From the NCBI GenBank assembly GCA_903858915.1, contig CAIOKL010000031.1, forward strand, positions 1 to 6,990: a stretch of DNA of 6,990 nucleotides, given 5' to 3'. The notes below the pieces were generated by a model. It saw nothing but the letters and a program-made list of their open reading frames with translations. It did not search any database and had not been told where the DNA came from. This DNA comes from an uncultured Alphaproteobacteria bacterium. Its GTDB lineage: Bacteria > Pseudomonadota > Alphaproteobacteria > Rickettsiales > UBA1997. The number at the start of each line of letters is the position of its first letter. The first letter of the stretch is position 1. Positions 1-6,417 of this stretch are shown in pieces. The translations under genes and the position numbers were made by a program.

Positions 1-15
1 ATTTGCGAAGCAAAT
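1..15. repeat. Short perfect palindrome (6-bp arms, 3-base loop)
   Basis: The arms ATTTGC and GCAAAT flank a GAA loop, so either strand can form the same small hairpin. It lies downstream of recJ on the minus strand and touches the window edge, so I cannot see whether a T-run follows on the minus strand, as an intrinsic terminator would need. On the plus strand the next bases (TTAATGCGG) are not a T-run. It could be a terminator stem, part of a dispersed palindromic repeat, or chance. Confidence 0.4.
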
Positions 16-83
16 TTAATGCGGAGCAAATAACGCTTCCAATCTTAAATCAGGCGATTGAATTTGAAGGCGAGTCTGCGTAA
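3..83 (+). CDS. Possible 3' end of a convergent gene entering from the left (partial, tentative)
   Basis: On the plus strand, the frame whose codons begin at position 3 is open from the window edge to a TAA at 81-83. It gives 26 residues ending in QAIEFEGESA. The other two plus frames close early (stops at 17-19 and 31-33). If real, this gene would converge on recJ, with only two bases between the two stop codons. No domain is recognisable in so short a piece. A 26-codon open stretch is not rare by chance even in AT-rich DNA, and the start of this reading covers the palindrome and direct repeat, so this is only a candidate. Sequence to the left would decide it. Confidence 0.25.
   Translation: MRSKFNAEQITLPILNQAIEFEGESA
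5..31. repeat. Imperfect 11-bp direct repeat
   Basis: GCGAAGCAAAT at 5-15 recurs as GCGGAGCAAAT at 21-31, with one mismatch and a 16-base period. The first copy shares its right half with the palindrome at 1-15, and the second GCAAAT can also pair with the first ATTTGC. This looks like the edge of a small repeat element rather than a functional site. The window is too short on this side to define its boundaries. Confidence 0.4.
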
Positions 84-111
84 GCCTACTCTAAGGTAGG
101 CGCGCAAAGAC
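74..111. repeat. GC-rich imperfect palindrome overlapping the recJ stop codon
   Basis: Three paired blocks nest around a six-base loop. GTCT (74-77) pairs with AGAC (108-111), GCG (78-80) with CGC (103-105), and GCCTAC (84-89) with GTAGGC (96-101), giving 13 base pairs separated by small bulges. The recJ stop codon (86-88) sits in the central stem. The surrounding patch 71-118 is 27/48 G+C, clearly above the AT-rich background. No T-run follows on either strand, so it does not look like a standard intrinsic terminator. It could be a palindromic repeat element inserted at the gene end, or a bidirectional hairpin between converging genes. Confidence 0.45.
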
Positions 112-1942
112 GAGACCTGATAAATTCATTCGCATCATTTAAGAGTGGACGCGTTATTATCGCATCCTCAATTTGTAATTGTAATTTCTCAACCCCCATC
201 CAGCTATTGATATCAATGGTTCCGATCAGATTTATCGGTTGTGAAGTTTTACATTCAATTAAAGCTTGGGCGAGGTTCGACATATTGGCGCGAAATAAAA
301 TCGCTTGAATTTGATTGTTAAATCCAACCATCGATTTGGCGCTAAAAATGCAACTCAAATGTTCTTGTTTTTTGCCGACAAAATTAGTACGAATTTTATA
401 AACATTGCGCAATAAAAATTTAGGACGACTATTCGCCGTTCCAAATGGTTCTAACTTTGAAAGCTCTTTAATTAAATCGAGATTAAGCTGTTCTAAATCA
501 AGTTCTAAATCAAATTCATAAAGATTTTCTTGTAAAATTTTAGTGATTTTATTTTGTAAATTATTACAAAAAAATTGGTGTAAATCTTTAATTTTAGAAA
601 TTTCAACGGCGAAGCCTCCCGCCATCGCATGCCCTCCGCCCTCAATTAACAAGCCTTCGAGCCGAGCTTTTAAAATTTCTCCACCAAAATCAATGCCATT
701 AATTGAACGGCACGAAGCCTTGGCGCGCGATTTTTTTTCGTCAATTGTCAAAACCGCGACGGGTTTGCCATAAAGCTCTTTGAGTCGCGATGCTACAATC
801 CCAATGACTCCCTGATGCCAATCATTGGCAACCGCAAAAATCACCGCGTCATTTTTATTAAAACCATTTTTGTTATTTTCTAAATTTTCAATGGCTTCAC
901 TTAAAACTTGTGCTTCGATATCTTTGCGCTCCTGATTTAGAACCTCAAGCCTTTGCGCAATTTCAAAAATCTGATTTTCATCTTCGCTTGATAAAATTGT
1001 CGCTCCTAAATTTGAAGTTCCAACCCTTCCGCCCGCATTAATTCTAGGGCCGATAACGAATCCCAAACTATAAGAATTTGGTTTAACATCGAGTCCGGCG
1101 GTGTCACAAATTATGCGCAATCCGAGATTTTTTCTTTGTTGCATAATTTTTAGCCCAGAAGCCACGAAAGCGCGATTTAAGCCGAGCAAGGGCATAACAT
1201 CGCAAACTGTTCCAAGCGCAACTAAATCGAGCAAAGCAAATAGATTTGGCTCAGAATTTTTTACAAAAAAATTATTTTCTCGCAAAATTTTATTGATGGC
1301 GACGATGAACAAAAAAACCACACCGGCGGCGCATAAATTTTTATGAATAAAATTTTCGTTAATAAGATTTGGATTTATAATGGCGATGGCATCAGGTTTA
1401 TCAATGACTCCCAAATGATGATCGATGACAATTATTTCCAAACCGGCTTTTTTAGCGGTTTGCAACGGCTCAAACGCCACCGTTCCGCAATCAACCATAA
1501 TCACCAAATCGGTACCGTTTTTCTTGAGATTCAACAAGGCCTCGGAGTTAGGGCCATAACCTTCTAAAATGCGATCGGGGATGTAAATTCCAACTTCGAT
1601 TCCTAGTTCACGAAAATAGCGCTTAAGAATTGCGCTCGAAGTTGCGCCATCAACATCATAATCGCCAAAAATAGTAATTTTTTTATTGGAATTAATGGCG
1701 TTTAAAACATGTTCGACAGCGATTTTCATATCACCAAGTTCAAAAGGATTTGGTAAAATATTTTTAATTTTTGGATCTAAAAAATCGGCGATTTCTTCGA
1801 GGGGAATTTTACGAATATTGAGTAATTTAGCTAAAACTTCCGAGATTGAAAATTTTTGCATGATAGCCAAAACCGTGCGTTCGTCGCAGATTTTGGCTTG
1901 CCAATTTTTGTCTAAAATTGAGGTTTTTTGTGGGTTTGACAT
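86..1942 (-). CDS. recJ: Single-stranded-DNA-specific 5'-3' exonuclease RecJ
   Basis: RecJ degrades single-stranded DNA 5' to 3' in the cytoplasm, acting in RecF-pathway recombination, mismatch repair and processing of stalled forks. The 618-residue product carries the DHH-superfamily motifs in order: DYDVDG at 94-99 (metal ligands D94, D96, D98), D151 in VDCGT, DHH at 174-176, and D248 in GTVCDVMPL. A GPRINAGGR motif follows at 298-306. The DHHA1 domain has S-R around 411-413 and GGGHAMAGG at 435-443, and an OB-fold-like DNA-binding part spans about 505-597. Length is slightly above the roughly 575-600 residues usual for the family. The ATG at 1942 lies 17 bp after the rpoD stop and gives a normal N-terminus; no Shine-Dalgarno sequence precedes it. 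The gene probably relies on read-through from dnaG-rpoD. Oddity: the last ten residues (RSRLCAPTLE, encoded by 89-118) extend past the recognisable domain and lie in a GC-rich palindromic patch. The family assignment is secure. Confidence 0.97.
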   Translation of the reverse strand: MSNPQKTSILDKNWQAKICDERTVLAIMQKFSISEVLAKLLNIRKIPLEEIADFLDPKIKNILPNPFELGDMKIAVEHVLNAINSNKKITIFGDYDVDGATSSAILKRYFRELGIEVGIYIPDRILEGYGPNSEALLNLKKNGTDLVIMVDCGTVAFEPLQTAKKAGLEIIVIDHHLGVIDKPDAIAIINPNLINENFIHKNLCAAGVVFLFIVAINKILRENNFFVKNSEPNLFALLDLVALGTVCDVMPLLGLNRAFVASGLKIMQQRKNLGLRIICDTAGLDVKPNSYSLGFVIGPRINAGGRVGTSNLGATILSSEDENQIFEIAQRLEVLNQERKDIEAQVLSEAIENLENNKNGFNKNDAVIFAVANDWHQGVIGIVASRLKELYGKPVAVLTIDEKKSRAKASCRSINGIDFGGEILKARLEGLLIEGGGHAMAGGFAVEISKIKDLHQFFCNNLQNKITKILQENLYEFDLELDLEQLNLDLIKELSKLEPFGTANSRPKFLLRNVYKIRTNFVGKKQEHLSCIFSAKSMVGFNNQIQAILFRANMSNLAQALIECKTSQPINLIGTIDINSWMGVEKLQLQIEDAIITRPLLNDANEFIRSRLCAPTLE

Positions 1943-1959
1943 TTTGGTTTAGAAATAAA

Positions 1960-4566
1960 TTAAGCGTCTTGTAAGAAGCTTTTTAATAATTTAGCGCGTT
2001 TCGGGTGTTGCAGTTTTTTCAAAGCTTTGGCTTCGATTTGACGAATCCTTTCACGAGTAACCGAGAATTGCTTCCCGACCTCTTCCAAAGTGTGATCGGT
2101 CACCATGCCAATACCAAAGCGCATGCGCAACACTCTTTCTTCACGCGAAGTAAGTGAAGAAAGTATTTGCGCCGTAAGCTCTTTTAATTTTGAATGCGAA
2201 GCCGCATCGAAAGGCAATACCGCCGTTTTATCTTCAATAAAATCACCAAGCACACTTTCTTCATCATCTCCCGATATAGGCGACTCAAGACTTACTGGAT
2301 CTTTTGAAGTTCTTAAAACTTTACGAACTTTTTCGACGGGCATTAATAAACGATCGGCAATCTCTTGAGCGTCAGGCGTTCTGCCGAGCTCTTGAGTTAA
2401 TTGACGCGAAGTTTTGACAATTTTGTTAATGGTTTCAACCATATGAATTGGAATACGAATCGTGCGTGATTGGTCAGCAATGGCGCGAGTAATGGCTTGA
2501 CGAATCCACCAAGTAGCGTAAGTAGAAAATTTATAACCACGACGATATTCAAATTTATCAACGGCGCGCATCAAGCCAATATTGCCTTCTTGAATTAAAT
2601 CTAAGAATTGCAAACCACGATTAGTATATTTTTTGGCAATCGAAACGACCAAACGCAAATTGGCTTCGATCATTTCTTTTTTAGCCTTCAATTCTTCCTC
2701 TTGGCTGTAGCGCAAATTGCTAATCATTTTCTTAAAATCAATGATAGAAATGCTCATGATTTTAGTAAATTTAGCGATTTTTTCGAGCGAAGTAAGAATT
2801 TGTTTTTCACCTTCTTGCGTAAATTTTTGCCATTTTTTATCTTTGAGTTCTTTTACTTTTTTAAACCATTTTTCACCATCTTCAATGCCAACATAATTTT
2901 TTAAGAAATCAATTTTATCGATGCCGAATGTTTGAGAATATTTCAGAAGCTCAATTTCGATTGATAAAAGTTTTTGTTGTGCCTCGTAAAGCTGATCTAC
3001 CAAGGCTTTAATAAGACCGTCATTGAAACTTACTTCATTAGAAAGAGTTTCAAATTCCAATCTTAATTTATTAATATCTTTGTCATTTTTGATTTGCTCA
3101 AGAGATTTATCTTCAGATTTATCAATAATTTTTTGGCAAATTGTGGCAATTTTTTGGAAAAGTTCGAGCATTTTTGGCATCAAGATTCTTTCCATCGAAA
3201 CGAATGATACCGCGCTTTCGTCGATTTCTTCAAGCTCTTCATCTTCGAACAAAGAATCTTCGTTAATTTCAGCAGAATCGGCTTGCTCTTCAATAATAGC
3301 AACTACATCTTCAACATTACTGTCCGCGACCGGAATTTGTTGATCGTTATTTTTTATGATTTCTTCGAGTTCAGAATTATAAGTTTCGTCAATTCTAATG
3401 ATATCGCGAAGCAAGATAGTGCCGTTTGATAAGCCATTATACCACTCGATAAAATGGCGCATAATCAAAGGACTTTGATAAAGAAACTTTACGGTTTTAC
3501 TGCGTCCGTCTTCTATTCTCATGGCGATAGAAACCTCGTCATCGCGGGTTAGAAGCTTAACGGTACTCATCGATTTAAGATAAGTTTTTACGGAATCCTC
3601 ACTTCTTTTTTGACTTTTTTCATCATCTTTTGAAGCGAGACCTTCTTCGATTAATCGCTCGAGATCTTCTTCTTTTTCAACAATTTGAATTTTAAATTCA
3701 CTTAGAATATCAACAATTCTATCGAGTTTTCGACCATCAAGCTCAGTTTCAATATTTTCATTAATTTGCTCATGAGTTAAAAAACCTTGGGTTTTACCAA
3801 TCGCAATAAGTTTCTTAAGTTTATTGGCTATTTCACTCGAAATTCTTTTAGTTTCGTCGTCGCCTTTGTTAATCGCGCTTCGAACATCTTGAATTAATTG
3901 AAATTTTTCTGCTAAACGAGAAGTTTTATCTCCCAAAGCTATTGATGTTTTTGGAGCTTTTACTCTAGGTGCCTTTACTTCTTTTACTGCTTTTATTTTT
4001 GGCACTTTTACTTTTAAAACCTTCTCTTTCTTGACTTCTTTTGATTTTTTTTCAACGGGCTTTTTTTCTTTTTTTAAATTTTCTTGAGCCTTATTTTTTA
4101 ATTCTTTGAGACCTTTTTTAACATTATTCTGGATTTTTTTAGCAACATTTTTAACTAAATTTTTTGAAGATTTTTTAACGATTTCAACTTTTTTTGAAGC
4201 AACTTTTATCGGCTTACTAATCTTAGCTTTAAGCGGGGTTTTTGCTTGAATTTTTTTAGTAATTTTCTCAACTTTTTTAACGATTTTTTTCGGCGAAGCT
4301 TTAATAATTTTCGATGATTTTTTAACGCTTTTAGCAATCACGACTAATTTTTTTTCTACTTTTTTTAAAGGCGTTTTGACTTTATTTTTCAAGGGTTTTG
4401 GCAATTTTTTAACAACCTTGGCAACTTTTGCGACTGTTTTTTTAATATTTTTTACCGCCTTAAGATTTTTAGCAACAATTGGAGTTTTTTTGGCAACGAT
4501 TTTGGAGCTATTTTTTTCAATTTTTTTTGCCACAATTTTTTTTGTTAATTTTTTCTTAACTGCCAT
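1960..4566 (-). CDS. rpoD: Primary sigma factor RpoD (sigma-70) with a long lysine-rich N-terminal extension
   Basis: This is the housekeeping sigma factor, which directs RNA polymerase to -10/-35 promoters. The 868 residues divide into a basic tail (1-210), region 1.1 (about 215-300), region 1.2 (about 324-357), a non-conserved region (about 358-590), regions 2.1-2.4 (about 630-705, with DLIQEGNIGLMRAVDKFEYR and YATWWIRQAI), region 3 (about 706-780, ending GDFIEDK), and region 4 (about 795-865, with the helix-turn-helix TLEEVGKQFSVTRERIRQIE at 826-845). Without the tail it is about 655 residues, normal for alphaproteobacteria. The start at 4566 is well supported: it lies 27 bp after the dnaG stop, the frame is uninterrupted, and there is no internal Met before residue 333. 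An acidic insert at 415-450 has 17 Asp/Glu and no Lys/Arg. No Shine-Dalgarno sequence is visible. The sigma identity is certain; the role of the tail is unknown. Confidence 0.98.
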   Translation of the reverse strand: MAVKKKLTKKIVAKKIEKNSSKIVAKKTPIVAKNLKAVKNIKKTVAKVAKVVKKLPKPLKNKVKTPLKKVEKKLVVIAKSVKKSSKIIKASPKKIVKKVEKITKKIQAKTPLKAKISKPIKVASKKVEIVKKSSKNLVKNVAKKIQNNVKKGLKELKNKAQENLKKEKKPVEKKSKEVKKEKVLKVKVPKIKAVKEVKAPRVKAPKTSIALGDKTSRLAEKFQLIQDVRSAINKGDDETKRISSEIANKLKKLIAIGKTQGFLTHEQINENIETELDGRKLDRIVDILSEFKIQIVEKEEDLERLIEEGLASKDDEKSQKRSEDSVKTYLKSMSTVKLLTRDDEVSIAMRIEDGRSKTVKFLYQSPLIMRHFIEWYNGLSNGTILLRDIIRIDETYNSELEEIIKNNDQQIPVADSNVEDVVAIIEEQADSAEINEDSLFEDEELEEIDESAVSFVSMERILMPKMLELFQKIATICQKIIDKSEDKSLEQIKNDKDINKLRLEFETLSNEVSFNDGLIKALVDQLYEAQQKLLSIEIELLKYSQTFGIDKIDFLKNYVGIEDGEKWFKKVKELKDKKWQKFTQEGEKQILTSLEKIAKFTKIMSISIIDFKKMISNLRYSQEEELKAKKEMIEANLRLVVSIAKKYTNRGLQFLDLIQEGNIGLMRAVDKFEYRRGYKFSTYATWWIRQAITRAIADQSRTIRIPIHMVETINKIVKTSRQLTQELGRTPDAQEIADRLLMPVEKVRKVLRTSKDPVSLESPISGDDEESVLGDFIEDKTAVLPFDAASHSKLKELTAQILSSLTSREERVLRMRFGIGMVTDHTLEEVGKQFSVTRERIRQIEAKALKKLQHPKRAKLLKSFLQDA
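3937..4566 (-). other. Region encoding the histone H1-like lysine-rich tail of RpoD (residues 1-210)
   Basis: By hand count, residues 1-210 contain 76 Lys, one Arg, 11 Glu, no Asp and no aromatic residue, for a net charge of about +66. Short motifs recur without strict periodicity: KKIVAKK at 9-15 and SKIVAKK at 21-27, further VAK units at 31, 45 and 141, plus KxVKK and KAP/KTP units. Ala, Val, Ile and Pro are the main spacers. This composition is typical of eukaryotic H1 C-terminal tails and bacterial H1-like proteins (chlamydial Hc1/Hc2, AlgP), which bind DNA non-specifically. The coding strand is strongly purine-rich, with several A7-A8 runs. The sequence shows the tail directly; DNA or RNA binding is inference. 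Confidence 0.9.
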
Positions 4567-4593
4567 AAATTGATTAAATGATTTTTATAAAAA

Positions 4594-6387
4594 TTATAAT
4601 ATTTCTTTTTCAAGATCTCTAATTTGAGATTGAAGCGATTTTTTATAATCAAAAATCTCAATGATTTTTTGATTTTCCGAAATTGTAGTTTGATGAGTTT
4701 GAATTTCATCAGTTGTGTTCAAATTTTCTAAATACTGCTCCTCAACCTTGAACAGTAAATCTTTCAAAAGCAAAAGGCGAAATTTTAATTTTACATTTTC
4801 GCAATTCGAATTTTGACGGATTAAAATATTTTTAATCTCATCATTATAAAGCTTGAAATCTGATTTTTCAAGCTCTTCGACGATATTTTGACAATTTTCA
4901 TCGATCAAATTTACCACGAATTCTTTTAAATCACTCATTTTTTCATCTTCGAACTGCATTTCTCTAAGATCGAAGTCATTATCGCGATAATTAATTAATT
5001 CAGGATATTTTATTAAAAAAGCCATTATCGACAAAGAATTTTGATTAAAATTATTGCGATTTCTATTTGGTAAAATTGTTTTTTTTATAATATTTTTCTT
5101 AAAATTATTTTGATTTCTTCCGATCGAAAATAGCGCATCTTTAGCGAATAAATTAAAATATTTTTTTGAAGAAGCGTCGGTGATTAAATTAATTTTGGCA
5201 TTGAGCTCCAATTCAAGTCTCGCCTTATTTTCGGGCGACAATTTTTCAATATTTTTTAAGCCCAAATCGGCGACCGCAAAATCAAACATCGCCTTGGAAA
5301 GTGGCACCGCTTCATCGAGAGTTTTTTTAAATTCGCGCGCGCCATAATTTTTCAAAAAATCATCGGGATCCATTTGATTTGGTAAAAAATTAAATGCCAA
5401 AGTTTTTTTAGAATTTATCAAGGGTAACGAAATTTCCAAAACGCGCTTAGCGGCTTTGACGCCAGCATTATCGCCATCTAAGCACATGATGATTTTGTCG
5501 GTAATTTGAAAAAGTTGTTTTAAATGCTCTTCGCCGATTGCCGTCCCAAGCCCCGCCACGACATTTTCAAAGCCGTTATTTGCCAAAGAAATTGCATCGA
5601 CATAACCTTCGACCATAATGGCGCAACCATTGTCAAATATGGCTTTGCGCGCATTTGAATAATTGTAAAGAGTTTGATTTTTTTTGAAAATTTCGGTTTC
5701 CGCCGAGTTTAAATATTTCGGTAAATCGTCGCCCAAAGTGCGTCCGCCGAACGCGATTAATCTATTTTTGCGATCACTAATGGCGAAGGTAATGCGATTG
5801 CGCAATTTGTCATAAAATTTACCATTATCGCTTTTGCCAATTACTCCGCAACCCTCTATTTCTCTATCGCTAAAGCCCAAATTTTTTAAATGATTTAGCA
5901 ATCCTTCATATGAATTTAAAGCATAACCAATGTGAAATTTTTTGGCAATTACCGAATTAAATCCGCGTTTTTTTAAGTAATTTCGAGCTTCGACAGCGCT
6001 TTCTTGATATAAATTTTTTTCAAAAAATTGATTAATTTTTTCAATAATTTCAAAATCGCGAGCGACATAATTTTGTTGAATTTGCGTCGAAGAGACTAGG
6101 GGGACTTGAATTCCAAAATCATCGGCGAGTTTGAAAATTGCTTCTTTAAATTCTAGTCTTTCATTTTCCATCGTAAAAGTTATTACATCGCCATGCGCTT
6201 GGCAACCAAAGCAATGATAAAAACCTTTTTGATCATTCACCGAAAAAGATGGACTTTTTTCATTATGAAATGGACATAATCCGGAGAAATTTTTGCCTTG
6301 TTTTTTAAGGCGAACTTTTTTGCCGATGACTTCGGAAATAAGAATCGAGGAGCGTAATTTTTCTGGAAAATCTTTGGAAAAATTCAT
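4594..6387 (-). CDS. dnaG: DNA primase DnaG
   Basis: DnaG synthesises the RNA primers for chromosome replication and is recruited to the fork by the DnaB helicase. The 597-residue length is normal. The CHC2 zinc-binding domain is complete (C38, H41, C59, C62). The polymerase core shows FGGR at 213-216 and KYLNSAET at 224-231. The TOPRIM centre follows, with E260 in VEGYVDA, D304 and D306 in LDGDNAG, and MDPDDFL at 339-345. An Asn/Lys-rich linker (about 421-450) joins it to a C-terminal helical domain (about 451-597), the expected DnaB-binding part, which is poorly conserved and ends in a charged, possibly coiled-coil helix. The ATG at 6387 lies 30 bp after the upstream stop and puts the zinc finger at its usual distance from the N-terminus. 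The upstream spacer is A/T-rich, with no Shine-Dalgarno sequence. The rpoD gene follows after 27 bp, the classical dnaG-rpoD pairing. Confidence 0.98.
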   Translation of the reverse strand: MNFSKDFPEKLRSSILISEVIGKKVRLKKQGKNFSGLCPFHNEKSPSFSVNDQKGFYHCFGCQAHGDVITFTMENERLEFKEAIFKLADDFGIQVPLVSSTQIQQNYVARDFEIIEKINQFFEKNLYQESAVEARNYLKKRGFNSVIAKKFHIGYALNSYEGLLNHLKNLGFSDREIEGCGVIGKSDNGKFYDKLRNRITFAISDRKNRLIAFGGRTLGDDLPKYLNSAETEIFKKNQTLYNYSNARKAIFDNGCAIMVEGYVDAISLANNGFENVVAGLGTAIGEEHLKQLFQITDKIIMCLDGDNAGVKAAKRVLEISLPLINSKKTLAFNFLPNQMDPDDFLKNYGAREFKKTLDEAVPLSKAMFDFAVADLGLKNIEKLSPENKARLELELNAKINLITDASSKKYFNLFAKDALFSIGRNQNNFKKNIIKKTILPNRNRNNFNQNSLSIMAFLIKYPELINYRDNDFDLREMQFEDEKMSDLKEFVVNLIDENCQNIVEELEKSDFKLYNDEIKNILIRQNSNCENVKLKFRLLLLKDLLFKVEEQYLENLNTTDEIQTHQTTISENQKIIEIFDYKKSLQSQIRDLEKEIL

Positions 6388-6417
6388 GCTAATTTTTTTA
6401 AATTTGGAATTTTAAAA

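Noticed and set aside
543..3343. Several plus-strand open frames of 74-106 codons (543-773, 1101-1346, 1343-1567, 1686-1952, 2105-2368, 2608-2904, 3023-3343)
   Set aside because: All lie antisense to recJ or rpoD, whose motifs are intact throughout. None has a recognisable domain, and Ser/Phe/Ile-rich composition is what the reverse of these coding sequences would give.
4376..4573. Plus-strand frame rich in Phe, Leu and Thr that looks like a small membrane protein
   Set aside because: It is the antisense of the lysine-rich RpoD tail: AAA/AAG codons read in reverse give TTT/CTT, so the hydrophobic look is an artefact.
4582..4593. TTTTTATAAAAA palindrome between dnaG and rpoD as a terminator or operator
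   Set aside because: It is a pure A/T stretch with no stable stem, expected by chance in DNA this AT-rich, and rpoD follows immediately.
4594..6387. Internal promoter for rpoD inside dnaG, as in the enterobacterial operon
   Set aside because: TATAAT-like and TTGA-like words are abundant in such AT-rich sequence, so picking one by eye would not be meaningful; transcript start data would be needed.
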